From Planctomyces sp. SH-PL62 (lineage in GTDB: Bacteria; Planctomycetota; Planctomycetia; Planctomycetales; Planctomycetaceae): a DNA stretch of 64,000 nt. Below, piece after piece: positions 43,034 through 52,015 of this stretch. The stretch lies in the NCBI GenBank assembly GCA_945893045.1, contig CAMDEA010000014.1, positions 1 to 64,000 on the forward strand. Direction: 5' to 3'. Below the pieces are notes generated by a model. That model saw nothing but the letters and a program-made list of their open reading frames with translations, ran no database searches and was not told the DNA's origin. Numbering within the stretch: position 1 is the first letter of the stretch; each line of letters begins with the position of its first letter. The translations under genes and the position numbers were made by a program.

Positions 43034-44443
43034 GTGTGGCAGCGATTACGAAAGCTGCCGCTGACTCGTCCGCTTCTTTGGGCTTTCCGGCCGCGCGATG
43101 GCCGGCTTTCAGGAGGACATGCCTTGTCCCTTCACGACACCACACAGACGTCCGCAGAGAAAGATTTATTAAACGCTCCCATCGTCCGTTGGGGGCTGGT
43201 CCTGGTCGGCATCGCGATCGGGTTCTTAGGGCTGGATATCATGCTTCGCCGTCCCCTAATGCGCGAGCTCGCCTCGGTCAGACGGGAACTGGTCAGCGTC
43301 GAAAAGAATCTGCGCGAACTGGTCGGAGTGAAGGATGTCGCCTGGGAGACCAGCCATCTGCTCTCGGCACTGCAAGCTCAGAAGAAGCAGTTGGAATCGG
43401 CTCGCGCGGCGCTCGGCGACGTGCGCGAGTTTCGTCTGAGCGTCGAAACCGAAGCTCAGCAAACCGGTGACGCGGTCGCTTCGCTGAATCAGATTGCCGA
43501 ATTGCAAAAGCGCGTCGCCGGCCAGCGTGATTCGGTCGTGGCGGTCGAGCAGGTGCTGTCGGACATCGTCAAACTGCACGAGCGGCTACTGTTCGAGAAA
43601 CAGGCTCAGGAAGCAGCCGTCGCCAGCTTGAATCGAGTCTCCGCGTTGCACAAACAAATGCGTGACGCAGGCCAAGACGCTGACATCGCCGCCGTCGAAG
43701 TCCAGAAGCTCGGCGACCTGCGAACGAAGGTGCTCGAGAATTCCGCCGGAGTCGAACAAGCTCAGCGCGATGCAGCCGAGCTGATCGCTCTGAAAGAGAG
43801 CGTCCGCAAAGCGGACGACGTCCCCGCTGTGCAAGAGGCCGCGAACAAGTTGCTGGCCTTGCGTGACTCGCTCCGCTCCAACGATGACAGCACCGAGCAA
43901 TCACACACGCACGCCAAGCAACTGCTCTCGCTACGAGACGAACTGGCTGCCAATGCCGAAGACACGCAACTCGCGCAGAAGAATTGGACGTCGGTTCGCA
44001 AGCTGGAAGGGGACTTGAAGTCTGCCGGCCACGACATCGCGAACGCCATCGAAACTCTGGAGTTGCTGACGGACCTCGGCACCGAGTTGCGTCAGCAGAC
44101 GCAATCACTCGCCGGCGTGCGGCAGACGATGGCGGAGATCGCCCTGATGGAAACCACCATCGGTCGCGTGCTGCGTGTCCTCGAACCGCTCGCTCAATTG
44201 AAGAACCTCACGCGGTTGAGCGAACCAGAAGTCCGTGCCGCGGCGCGAGCGATTCTCGACCAGCGGAACTCGAAGTTGTCTCACCGCGAGGAACCGCAGC
44301 CGGTTCCCCCAGCAGTGAAGTTGCCTCACGAAGACAATTTCTTCTCGGACGAGCCGGTGCCAGTGATCGGTACCCGACTGGTGCCGATGCCGCGTGATCT
44401 CGGCGAAGACGACTCACCAGTCGCACCTCGCACGGTGGATTGA
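43034..44443 (+). CDS. Membrane-anchored coiled-coil protein of unknown function
   Basis: A 469-residue protein. A basic N-terminal segment precedes one transmembrane helix (about residues 55-75, VRWGLVLVGIAIGFLGLDIML). From about 80 to 385 it is almost continuously helical and charged, with heptad-like leucines, as expected of a long coiled coil. Similar blocks recur, such as ASLNQIAELQKRVAGQRDSV and ASLNRVSALHKQM. The C-terminus is Pro-rich and acidic. The start is taken as GTG at 43034, with GGAG nine bases before it; TTG at 43019 is the alternative. A structural or envelope-linked role is inferred only from architecture. It is followed by a strong terminator. Confidence 0.75.
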   Translation: MWQRLRKLPLTRPLLWAFRPRDGRLSGGHALSLHDTTQTSAEKDLLNAPIVRWGLVLVGIAIGFLGLDIMLRRPLMRELASVRRELVSVEKNLRELVGVKDVAWETSHLLSALQAQKKQLESARAALGDVREFRLSVETEAQQTGDAVASLNQIAELQKRVAGQRDSVVAVEQVLSDIVKLHERLLFEKQAQEAAVASLNRVSALHKQMRDAGQDADIAAVEVQKLGDLRTKVLENSAGVEQAQRDAAELIALKESVRKADDVPAVQEAANKLLALRDSLRSNDDSTEQSHTHAKQLLSLRDELAANAEDTQLAQKNWTSVRKLEGDLKSAGHDIANAIETLELLTDLGTELRQQTQSLAGVRQTMAEIALMETTIGRVLRVLEPLAQLKNLTRLSEPEVRAAARAILDQRNSKLSHREEPQPVPPAVKLPHEDNFFSDEPVPVIGTRLVPMPRDLGEDDSPVAPRTVD

Positions 44444-44489
44444 GCAATCTCCGTGAACAGCACAGACGGTCTTCCGGCCGTCTCCTTCC

Positions 44490-44535
44490 CCGCCCCGGAC
44501 ATGAAGCAGGTCATGTCCGGGGCGGTTTCGTTGTT
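44490..44535 (+). terminator. Rho-independent terminator after the coiled-coil gene
   Basis: Perfect 15-base arms, 44490-44504 and 44511-44525, with a six-base loop and a following TTTCGTTGTT. It ends about 135 bases before galT. Confidence 0.85.
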
Positions 44536-44669
44536 ATCGTTCTCCGTGATCAGGGGCGGGGCTACGATCCAGTTGGATTGGAAAACAGCGTTTCGATTGC
44601 CTCCGTTCGGTGGAGACCCTGAAATGGTTACCGTGGGCGAGTGAACTCTGCGTGGTGAGAAAGGCTGCC

Positions 44670-45686
44670 ATGTCGCTACTCCGGTTCGATCCGACGACCA
44701 ATGATTGGGTGATCTTCGCGCCATCCCGAGCACGTCGGCCGCACGAATTTCGTGGAACGTGTCCGAAACCAATTCCCGATTCGCCGGGCAAGGTCTGCCC
44801 GTTTTGTCCTGGCAGCGAGCATCTCACGCCGCCGGAAATCTTTCGCGTGCCGGCGTGGGGCTTGCCGCAGCCGGACGACTGGCGTGTGCGCGTGATTCCC
44901 AACCGGTTCCCCGCCCTGCGCATCGAAGAGCCGATCGACGGCGGCACCGATGGTTCGCCCCTCTTCCGGCATCGCGGTGGTTGCGGAGCGCACGAAGTCA
45001 TCATCGAGTCCCCCGAACACGACGTCTTTCTCGCACAGCAACCGGTCGAGCAAATTGAAGCGTTGCTGCGCACGATGCAGGAGCGGCATAACGATCTGCT
45101 CCGCGATCCGCGGTTCCAGATGATCGTGCTCTTCAAGAATCACGGAGAAGGAGCCGGGACGTCGCTGCGGCATCCGCACTGCCAATTGATCGCCACGCCC
45201 GTCGTGCCGCGCATGTTGCGCACGAAGCTCGGCATCGCAGAAGATTACTACGACATGACCGGTCACTGTCTGTACTGCGTGCTGCGAAACGATGAGCTGG
45301 AAGGGAGCCAGCGTGTGCTGGTCCAGAACTCCGATTACGCCGCGTTTCTGCCGTATGCCTCACATGTGCCGTTCGAGACTTGGATTCTGCCGCTGACGCA
45401 TCACGCCTCGTTCGGCGATGTCGAGCGATCGAAGCTGCGACCGCTGGCGGAGGTTTTGAAGTCGGTCCTGCAAAAGCTTTCGATCGGATTGGAGAACCCG
45501 GATTACAACCTGACGATCAACACCGTTCCGCGCGGCGACGAAGACAAGAGTTACTTTCTCTGGCACATCGAGATTCTTCCGCGGCTCACAACACCCGCCG
45601 GCTTTGAACTCGGCAGCGGCATGTCGATCAACACAGTCCTGCCCGAAGAGGCGGCCGCGTATCTGCGCAGCGTCGGGGTTTCCTAA
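44670..45686 (+). CDS. galT: Galactose-1-phosphate uridylyltransferase
   Basis: A 338-residue HIT-superfamily enzyme that exchanges UMP between UDP-glucose and galactose-1-phosphate in the Leloir pathway. The active-site HPH is in SLRHPHCQLIATP (His168, Pro169, His170), preceded by FKNHGEGAGTS. An N-terminal CPFC pair (Cys43, Cys46) matches the zinc site. The start at 44670 has a GAGAAAGG ribosome-binding site. No other gal gene is nearby. Its stop codon interleaves with that of the convergent MFS gene. Confidence 0.92.
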   Translation: MSLLRFDPTTNDWVIFAPSRARRPHEFRGTCPKPIPDSPGKVCPFCPGSEHLTPPEIFRVPAWGLPQPDDWRVRVIPNRFPALRIEEPIDGGTDGSPLFRHRGGCGAHEVIIESPEHDVFLAQQPVEQIEALLRTMQERHNDLLRDPRFQMIVLFKNHGEGAGTSLRHPHCQLIATPVVPRMLRTKLGIAEDYYDMTGHCLYCVLRNDELEGSQRVLVQNSDYAAFLPYASHVPFETWILPLTHHASFGDVERSKLRPLAEVLKSVLQKLSIGLENPDYNLTINTVPRGDEDKSYFLWHIEILPRLTTPAGFELGSGMSINTVLPEEAAAYLRSVGVS

Positions 45687-46909
45687 CGAGATTCACTGAG
45701 TTGATCCTCGCGTTCGCGTGTAGCCCACAACAGCAGGAGCGTTGCGGCGAAGGACAGCCCCGCTCCCGTGCCAAAGGCAGCCAGACTGCCCCAGTTCTCG
45801 TAGAGCCAGCCGAACATCACGCTGGCTGGCAGAGTCGCGATGCCGATCGCGAAGTTGAACCAGCCGAACGCGAGTCCGCGCCGCTCAGGTCCGGCCAGAT
45901 TGGCGACGAGCGTTTTCTCGGCAGGCTCCGTGAACGCGTAGAACGCGGCGTAGAGCAAGAACAAAGCCCAGGCGTGCCACGCTTCGGTCGCCATCGCGAA
46001 GAGCAGATACACAACGGCGTACCAGGCCCAGCCCAACACGATCAGCCGACGCGGGCCGAAGCGATCCACGAGTCCGCCCAGCCACCAATTGCCCGCGCTC
46101 TTCACGATGTGAAACACACACCACAACACCGGCAGCCACAGGACCGGCACTCCCAGTTGTTCCGCGCGGACCAGCAGAAAGGCATCGCTGGAATTCCCCA
46201 ACGTGAACAACACCAGCGCGGCGAGAAACCCGCGAAACCGTGAGTCGAATGGTTTCAACGTCAACCGCAGCGGTGCGTGTTCGGCAACCGGTTTTGCGGC
46301 GGCGGACTTCGGCAGGCCGAACCACAGCAGCGTCAGCAACGCCAATCCTGGCAGCACCGACAATTCGAATAACGTGCGCAGGTCTCCCGGCCTCAGCCAC
46401 AAGAACAGCGTCGCGAGCAGCGGCCCGATCGCCGCTCCCGCATGATCCATCGCGCGGTGGAATCCGAAGGCTCGGCCGCGCTGCGTGGCGGGTGTCGTAT
46501 CGGCGATCAGCGCATCGCGCGGAGCCGTGCGTAATCCCTTCCCAAAGCGATCGGCCAGTCGAGCCAATCCGACTTGCCAGGCCGCCGTCATCATTCCCAG
46601 ACACGGCCGCAAGAACACGGTGCAGCCATACCCGATCAAGATGAATCGCCGCCGCTGACCGGAGCGATCCGACCAATGCCCGGCCGCCAGTTTCAGCAAA
46701 CTCGCCAACGAATCGGCGGCCCCTTCGATCAGGCCCAGCGACGTGCGGCTACCTCCGAGCACCGTGACAATGAACGTCGGCAGCAGCGGGAAGATCATCT
46801 CGCTGGCGATGTCGTTCAGCAGACTGGTCAGGCCGAGCACTCGCACCGTGCGCGACAACGGTGCCGAAGGTTGGACGGGATTGTCGTCCGGCTTGGCGGA
46901 ATCAGACAT
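45683..46909 (-). CDS. Major facilitator superfamily transporter
   Basis: A 408-residue MFS transporter with about 12 helices. The N-terminal half contains LNDIASEMIFPLLPTFIV, a start typical of one MFS group that often has GKGLRTAPRDALIAD after helix 4, both present here. The motif-A-like loop is DRSGQRRR, and the second half has GGLVDRFGPRRL. The substrate is unknown. Start 46909 was chosen over a longer in-frame extension that has no membrane character. The 3' end overlaps galT by four bases (45683-45686). Confidence 0.9.
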   Translation of the reverse strand: MSDSAKPDDNPVQPSAPLSRTVRVLGLTSLLNDIASEMIFPLLPTFIVTVLGGSRTSLGLIEGAADSLASLLKLAAGHWSDRSGQRRRFILIGYGCTVFLRPCLGMMTAAWQVGLARLADRFGKGLRTAPRDALIADTTPATQRGRAFGFHRAMDHAGAAIGPLLATLFLWLRPGDLRTLFELSVLPGLALLTLLWFGLPKSAAAKPVAEHAPLRLTLKPFDSRFRGFLAALVLFTLGNSSDAFLLVRAEQLGVPVLWLPVLWCVFHIVKSAGNWWLGGLVDRFGPRRLIVLGWAWYAVVYLLFAMATEAWHAWALFLLYAAFYAFTEPAEKTLVANLAGPERRGLAFGWFNFAIGIATLPASVMFGWLYENWGSLAAFGTGAGLSFAATLLLLWATREREDQLSESR

Positions 46910-47051
46910 CAGCAGCCTACGTCTTTCCGGGTCGTCGATGGAGCACGCCCGCCCAATCGCAAAAAGTATAGCCAGCACCCGTGCGATGTGGTCTAAAATG
47001 CTCACTTGAACTGCGCTATTCCGCACACGTCAGCGCGCTCGCGGATCATGA

Positions 47052-47170
47052 CTCTGGCGAGCCGGGCCGCGTTAGCCCGCAGACTTCCTTGAGCGGAATG
47101 GCGCTAGCCACCGTTGAAGTGAATTCGATCTCCCCTGCGAGCAACCGGCGGCTAGCGCCGACCGCTCACG
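47052..47170. repeat. Palindromic repeat (GGCGGCTAGCGCC family)
   Basis: Inner arms 47100-47115 and 47143-47159 pair over about 16 bases. Flanking GCGAGCCGGGCCGCGTTAGC belongs to a related unit. The remainder of the 46910-47365 gap shows no gene. Confidence 0.65.
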
Positions 47171-47365
47171 CGCCCAGTGACAAAGAATGCGCGGACAAAA
47201 GCGGCTGCACATCGAACAAAGACTCGGACTCTGCAACTCGAGAGCCGCCGACATCGGTCCTGGAATGCGGTTTGCCTGATGAGATCGCCCGTGGCGCGAT
47301 GAGCCGCCTGGTTCGCGCGCGGTCGGTAATCCTCTTGGCCGTTGCCTCTTTTGAAGCCAGCCACC

Positions 47366-48658
47366 ATGACAAACACCTCGACGCTTGACCGAACCGCTCA
47401 GAATCTTCCTGATGCCTTCACGCCGTTGCGGGAGGGCGTCACGGATTCGATGCAGACGACGACAGCACGTGAGTCCCGGCCGTGGGAACGGTGGTTGGCT
47501 CGTCAGCTCATGGCATCCCTGAATGAACCCGACTTCAGCCTGGAGTTGTGGGACGGATTCCGCACGGGAGCCACGTTGTCGTCTGTCGGCACGTTCCGAA
47601 TCTTGCAGCCCTCCGTGCTGACGCGGCTCTGTTGGCAGCGCAGCCTCGCGTTCGGTGAGGCGTATTCCGAGGGGACGCTGGACGTGCAGGGCGACTTGGT
47701 CGAAGTCCTAGTGGAACTCAATCGAGCCCTCGCGCGGAGTTCGCCGAGCTGGTTCGGCCGACTGAGCGATCGTTGGCAACGGACTAGGCATCGGCATTCG
47801 TTCGCGGATTCAAAATCGAGCGTCTATCACCACTACGACATCGGCAATGAGTTCTATCAACAATGGCTCGACGCGCAGCTCGTTTACACCTGTGCCTATT
47901 ACTCGCGGCCGGACCTGACGCTGGAAGAGGCTCAAGTGGCGAAGTTGGATCACGTCTGCCGCAAGCTGCGGCTGCAACCGGGGGAAACCGTGGTCGAGGC
48001 CGGTTGTGGTTGGGGAGCACTCGCGCTGCACATGGCTCGGCAGTACGGCGTCCGCGTGCGAGCGTTCAATATCTCCCACGAGCAAGTGGCTTACGCCCGT
48101 GACCGTGCGAAAGCCGAGGGTCTGGACGATCGCGTGCAATTCATCGAAGACGACTATCGGCAAATTCGCGGCCGGTTTGACGCCTTCGTCTCGGTGGGCA
48201 TGTTGGAGCATGTCGGCATCGACAACTTTGCCGAGCTGGGTCGCTTGATCAATCGCTCGCTCAAGCCGAACGGGCGCGGGTTGATTCACACCATTGGGAA
48301 AAATGTGCCGACACCGATGGATGCGTGGTCCGACAAGCACATCTTCCCTGGAGCCGAACCGCCGAGCCTGTCGCAGATGACAGAGATCTTCGAAGCGGGG
48401 CGACTCTCCGTGCTGGATGTCGAGAACTTGCGACTGCATTACGCGAAGACGTTGCAAGAATGGCATCAGCGATTCGAGGCGGCGGCCGAGAAGATCGAGC
48501 ACCAATTCGATGCGCGCTTCGTGCGGATGTGGCGGTTGTATTTGTGTGCCTCGATCGCCGCGTTCCTCAGCGGCGACTTGCAGCTCTTCCAAGTCACGTT
48601 TTCCCGCGCAGAGAACAACGACGTGCCGTGGACTCGCGCGGACTTGTATCGAAAGTAG
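47366..48658 (+). CDS. cfa: Cyclopropane-fatty-acyl-phospholipid synthase family methyltransferase
   Basis: A 430-residue SAM-dependent enzyme. The N-terminal domain (about 30-145) resembles the lipid-binding part of Cfa (LEPSVLTRL-like text, SEGTLDVQGDLVEVL). The methyltransferase domain begins with VYHHYDIGNEFYQQWLD and LVYTCAYYSRPDLTLEEAQ. The SAM motif is VVEAGCGWGALALHMA, followed by FDAFVSVGMLEHVGIDNF. It should add a methylene or methyl group to unsaturated membrane lipids. An ATG at 47450 is a possible later start. It precedes a geranylgeranyl-reductase-like gene by 88 bases, of which 65 are a repeat. Confidence 0.9.
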   Translation: MTNTSTLDRTAQNLPDAFTPLREGVTDSMQTTTARESRPWERWLARQLMASLNEPDFSLELWDGFRTGATLSSVGTFRILQPSVLTRLCWQRSLAFGEAYSEGTLDVQGDLVEVLVELNRALARSSPSWFGRLSDRWQRTRHRHSFADSKSSVYHHYDIGNEFYQQWLDAQLVYTCAYYSRPDLTLEEAQVAKLDHVCRKLRLQPGETVVEAGCGWGALALHMARQYGVRVRAFNISHEQVAYARDRAKAEGLDDRVQFIEDDYRQIRGRFDAFVSVGMLEHVGIDNFAELGRLINRSLKPNGRGLIHTIGKNVPTPMDAWSDKHIFPGAEPPSLSQMTEIFEAGRLSVLDVENLRLHYAKTLQEWHQRFEAAAEKIEHQFDARFVRMWRLYLCASIAAFLSGDLQLFQVTFSRAENNDVPWTRADLYRK

Positions 48659-48672
48659 CGCGGGCTCTCCTG

Positions 48673-48737
48673 GTAGCCGCGTTCGCCAGAACGCGGGCAT
48701 TGCCGCCTGTTTCCCGCACTCTGGCGAGTGCGGCTAC
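48673..48737. repeat. 65-base palindromic repeat (GTAGCCACGTTCGCCAGAACG family)
   Basis: Arms 48673-48697 and 48713-48737 (25 bases each, 15-base loop). The unit length is identical to the copies at 50959-51023 and 55948-56012. Confidence 0.88.
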
Positions 48738-48746
48738 GGAGCCATC

Positions 48747-49865
48747 ATGGACTCCTGCGAAGTCTTGATCGTCGGTGGCGGTCCGGCCGGTTCCGCGTGT
48801 GCTTGGGCACTGCGGAATCGCGGCTGCGATGTGGTCGTGATGGACAAGGCCACGTTCCCGCGCGACAAGGTCTGCGCCGGATGGATCACCCCCGCCGTGT
48901 TGGCTGAGTTGAGCATTGATCCGCGCGAGTATGCTCAAGGCCGAGTGCTGCAACCGATCACCGGTTTCCTGACCGGGACGATTGGCGGCTCGACGGTGCT
49001 GACCGAGTACGGCCGCATCGTCAGCTACGGCCTCCGCCGTTGCGAGTTCGATCACTTCTTATTGCAGCGCTGCGGTGCGCGGCTGCGGCTTGGTGAAGCG
49101 TTTCATGCGGCTCGGCAAGAATCCGGCGAGTGGATCGTCAACGACGCCGTGCGGGCGAAGTGGCTGGTCGGAGCGGGGGGACACTTCTGTCCGGTGGCTC
49201 GGCAGTTTTCCGAGACGGCGTTGCCGCACGACGACCCTGCTCCCGTGATCCTGGCTCAAGAGGTTGAGTTCGAGATGACCGGCGCGCAGCAGGCCGCGTG
49301 CGATGTCTCCGGCACGCATCCGGAGCTGTATTTCTGCCGCGACCTGAAAGGCTATGGCTGGGTCTTCCGAAAAGGGAACGTGCTCAACATCGGCTTAGGC
49401 CGCGAGCACGAGTCGCGATTGAGCGAACATGTCGCCGCGTTCTGCGACTTCCTGCACGCTCGCGGCCGAATCCGATTTGCGTTGCCGACACGCTTCCACG
49501 GCCATGCGTACCGGCTTCGCACGCAGGTTCCGTGCGTCTCCGCCTCGAACGTCCTGTTGATCGGCGATGCAGCGGGACTCGCGTCGTCTCACAGCGGCGA
49601 GGGCATTCGTCCGGCGATCGAATCAGGATTGCTGGCCGCATCCGCGCTGATCGAAAGCAGCGATCCAGCGACCGTTGTCACACAGTACGCCGCGCGGCTG
49701 CAAGCACGGTTGGGCATGGAGCGTGCCGAAACGTTGTCGCACTGGCTTCCATCCGCCGCGCGCATCTGGCTTGGCCAGATGCTGCTGAGGAATCACTGGT
49801 TCACGCGACACGTCGTGCTGGACCGCTGGTTCTTGGACACCAAGCAATCCGCGCTGTCGCTGTAA
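48747..49865 (+). CDS. Geranylgeranyl-reductase-like FAD-dependent oxidoreductase
   Basis: A 372-residue flavoprotein. The FAD-binding Rossmann motif is VLIVGGGPAGSACAWAL (6-22), followed by DKATFPRDKVCAGW. The second FAD motif is VLLIGDAAGLASSHSGEGI, then RPAIESGLLAA. This set is characteristic of the geranylgeranyl reductase / digeranylgeranylglycerophospholipid reductase family, which saturates isoprenoid double bonds. Halogenase-like or other monooxygenase relatives cannot be excluded. Start 48747 follows the repeat at 48673-48737. A longer frame through that repeat is an artefact of its open reading. The pairing with cfa suggests lipid modification. Confidence 0.85.
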   Translation: MDSCEVLIVGGGPAGSACAWALRNRGCDVVVMDKATFPRDKVCAGWITPAVLAELSIDPREYAQGRVLQPITGFLTGTIGGSTVLTEYGRIVSYGLRRCEFDHFLLQRCGARLRLGEAFHAARQESGEWIVNDAVRAKWLVGAGGHFCPVARQFSETALPHDDPAPVILAQEVEFEMTGAQQAACDVSGTHPELYFCRDLKGYGWVFRKGNVLNIGLGREHESRLSEHVAAFCDFLHARGRIRFALPTRFHGHAYRLRTQVPCVSASNVLLIGDAAGLASSHSGEGIRPAIESGLLAASALIESSDPATVVTQYAARLQARLGMERAETLSHWLPSAARIWLGQMLLRNHWFTRHVVLDRWFLDTKQSALSL

Positions 49866-49873
49866 GAGACCGC

Positions 49874-50470
49874 TCACCCGCCGGGCTTCTTGATCGAGCA
49901 GCAAGCTCCTAATGAGGATTGCGTCTCGCTGGTCGGCGTTGCCACTTGATTCCACGGCATCCGGCCGAGGATCAATGCCAATCCGCAGAAGTCGGCGATG
50001 CCTGAGAAGATCAACCCGGCTCCCATGAACGCCGGCAGGCCGATCCAGTACGGATGCACGAACCACGTCAACGCTGAGCCGGTCAGCACCAGCAAACCAA
50101 TCGCGATGCGCACCTGCCGGTCCAGCGAAATCGCCTTTTGCCCGCGAGTCACCGGCAACCCGGCTTGCTCCCAAGCCAACGTGCCACCGGCGACGTTGAC
50201 GATGTTCGTGAACCCGGCGGCCACAAACTTTTCACAAGCTTGGTTGCCTCGATTTCCCGATCGGCAAATCACGTACAGCGGTTGCTGGCTCGCACCGTTG
50301 CGGGAACTCAGCAGCGCCGGCGGGTCCAGCCGATCCAGCGGCACGTTGCGAGCGAAAGGCACATGCACCTCACGAAACTCAACCGGCGTGCGGACGTCGA
50401 TCAACTCGCACACGTTACCGCGCTCGTGTTGAGCCGCCAGTTCTTGAGGACTAATGGTGCTGATGGTCAT
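49874..50470 (-). CDS. Rhodanese-domain protein with DUF2892-type membrane tail
   Basis: A 198-residue protein. Residues 1-110 are a rhodanese domain with active-site Cys69 in CRSGNRGNQA and LIDVRTPVEFREVHVPFARN. Residues 115-175 contain two hydrophobic segments of the DUF2892/YgaP type (RIAIGLLVLTGSALTWFVHP, GLIFSGIADFCGLALIL). The tail ends in a Cys pair, LGACCSIKK. The layout matches YgaP-like membrane-anchored sulfurtransferases. The start overlaps the stop of the upstream universal stress gene as ATGA (50467-50470), so they are coupled. Confidence 0.9.
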   Translation of the reverse strand: MTISTISPQELAAQHERGNVCELIDVRTPVEFREVHVPFARNVPLDRLDPPALLSSRNGASQQPLYVICRSGNRGNQACEKFVAAGFTNIVNVAGGTLAWEQAGLPVTRGQKAISLDRQVRIAIGLLVLTGSALTWFVHPYWIGLPAFMGAGLIFSGIADFCGLALILGRMPWNQVATPTSETQSSLGACCSIKKPGG

Positions 50471-50940
50471 TTTGATTCTCCGGCAGCTTTCGGTTCACTC
50501 GGCCGAACGGTGAGCACCGAGCAGGGCGCGCGGCGCACGACATTCTCCGCGACGCTGCCGAGCAACACGTGCGAGATGCCGCTGCGGCCGTGAGTCCCCA
50601 TCACGATCAGGTCGATGCCCGTTACTTGCGCGTACTCGACGATGTGGGCGATCGGCGAACCACTGCGCATTTGCCGTTCGACCTTGAGATTCGCGAAGCC
50701 TTCCGGCAACGGCCATTCCTCCAACGCGGTGCGCGCCTTCTGACGGATCATCGTCTCCCACGATGCTGCCTCGTTGAAAGGCGGACCGAGATAGGGATAC
50801 GGGTTCGACAACCCGGCAACCACATGCAGCAGATGCAACTCCGCGCCGAATCGCTTGGCCCACTCGCACGCCATGGCCAACGCCGGACGGCACTCGTCAC
50901 TGAGATCCGTCGGAACCAGAATCTTTTTGATCGCCACCAT
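50467..50940 (-). CDS. Universal stress protein (USP-1)
   Basis: A 157-residue UspA-fold protein. The ATP-binding pattern G-x2-G-x9-G-S is complete in GTHGRSGISHVLLGS, followed by VAENVVRRAPCSVLTVRP. The N-terminal ILVPTDLSDECRPAL carries the usual Asp. Start 50940 is clear; frames extended upstream run through the repeat at 50959-51023. It is coupled to the rhodanese gene downstream. Role: stress or redox adaptation, inferred from family. Confidence 0.92.
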   Translation of the reverse strand: MVAIKKILVPTDLSDECRPALAMACEWAKRFGAELHLLHVVAGLSNPYPYLGPPFNEAASWETMIRQKARTALEEWPLPEGFANLKVERQMRSGSPIAHIVEYAQVTGIDLIVMGTHGRSGISHVLLGSVAENVVRRAPCSVLTVRPSEPKAAGESK

Positions 50941-50958
50941 GATGTGAGTCTCCGAACC

Positions 50959-51023
50959 GTAGCCACGTTCGCCAGAACGTGGGCAACCCCGCGAAAACCC
51001 CACGTTCTGGCGAACGTGGCTAC
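50959..51023. repeat. 65-base palindromic repeat (GTAGCCACGTTCGCCAGAACG family)
   Basis: Perfect 25-base arms, 50959-50983 and 50999-51023, with a 15-base loop. It lies between two universal stress genes and is the best-preserved copy in the window. Confidence 0.92.
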
Positions 51024-51043
51024 GACCTGACCCCGGCCCGCGT

Positions 51044-51478
51044 TCATGCCGGTCGTCGCAACACGAGAATTGGGCAGTTCGCGTGCCGCAGCACACGTTC
51101 GGCCACGGACCCCAGCAGCAGCCGCTTGACGCCGTGATAGCCGTGCGACGGCATGACGATCAGGTCGGCCTGAACTTCCGCCGCGTAATCTGCAATCGTC
51201 AATCCGGGATCGCCCTCGCGCACGACTTGAGTCACTCCGGCTGCGCCTCGCTCGCAAAGGAAGCTGGCGAGATCCTCGCTGGCAGACGCCAGCCGCGAGG
51301 TTAGCTCTCCCATCGCCAGGACATCACCATAGATCATCACCGCGCCTGGCAATGCCACATGCAGCACATGCACGTCTTGGTGCCGCGTGGCTAACTGCAA
51401 TGCCGTTTCGACGGCTGAGCCGGACGCCGGCGAGAAATCGACGGGGACGACGACGGTCTTTTTCGGTAACCAAGCCAT
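51044..51478 (-). CDS. Universal stress protein (USP-2)
   Basis: A 144-residue UspA-fold protein beginning MAWLPKKTVVVPVDFS. The nucleotide motif is PSHGYHGVKRLLLGS: the first Gly of the usual G-x2-G is Pro. It is closely related to the next gene (USP-3), with nearly identical DNA over the last 120 bases or so, pointing to a tandem duplication or recent gene conversion. Confidence 0.92.
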   Translation of the reverse strand: MAWLPKKTVVVPVDFSPASGSAVETALQLATRHQDVHVLHVALPGAVMIYGDVLAMGELTSRLASASEDLASFLCERGAAGVTQVVREGDPGLTIADYAAEVQADLIVMPSHGYHGVKRLLLGSVAERVLRHANCPILVLRRPA

Positions 51479-51512
51479 GATGGTCTCCGCATCAACAATT
51501 GAACGCGACACT

Positions 51513-51947
51513 TCATTCCGGTTGTCGCAGCACGAGCACCGGGCAGTTCGCGTGTCGCAGCACACGCTCGGCCACCGAGCCCAGCAGCAACCGTTTCACG
51601 CCGTGATAGCCGTGTGACGGCATGACGATCAGGTCGGCATGCACTTCGTCGGCGTAATCCGCGATCAACAATCCAGGATCCCCTTCGCGAATGATCGTCT
51701 TCACTCCGGCGGCGTTGGGGTTCGTCAGGAATTTGGTCAGGTGCTCGTGTGCGGCTTTCATCCGCAGGGAGGGATCGTCCAGCGCCCAGCCTTCGGCATA
51801 GTTGAACGCGATGGGGGGGGCCGTGACGTAAATCACATGTACGCTTTCCGGATTCGCCACCAGCAGCAGCGCGGTCTTGAGCGCGTCGGCGGAGGCCGTC
51901 GAAAAGTCCACGGGCACAACCACAGTTTTCTTCGGGAGCCAATTCAT
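51513..51947 (-). CDS. Universal stress protein (USP-3)
   Basis: A 144-residue paralogue of USP-2, with the same length and the same start pattern MNWLPKKTVVVPVDFS. It also has PSHGYHGVKRLLLGSVAERV in place of the canonical first Gly. The middle region differs (APPIAFNYAEGWALDDPSL against PGAVMIYGDVLAMGE), so the copies have diverged in the part that faces the ligand or partner. Confidence 0.92.
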   Translation of the reverse strand: MNWLPKKTVVVPVDFSTASADALKTALLLVANPESVHVIYVTAPPIAFNYAEGWALDDPSLRMKAAHEHLTKFLTNPNAAGVKTIIREGDPGLLIADYADEVHADLIVMPSHGYHGVKRLLLGSVAERVLRHANCPVLVLRQPE

Positions 51948-52015
51948 GATTTTCTCCAATCGGACACGGTCGGGTGAGTCGAAGTACGAGACATCCTCAG
52001 AATACCAATGACAAC

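Noticed and set aside
48417..48746. An upstream extension of the geranylgeranyl-reductase-like gene by 110 codons
   Set aside because: It overlaps the cfa gene in another frame and reads through the 65-base repeat. The FAD motif and plausible start are at 48747.
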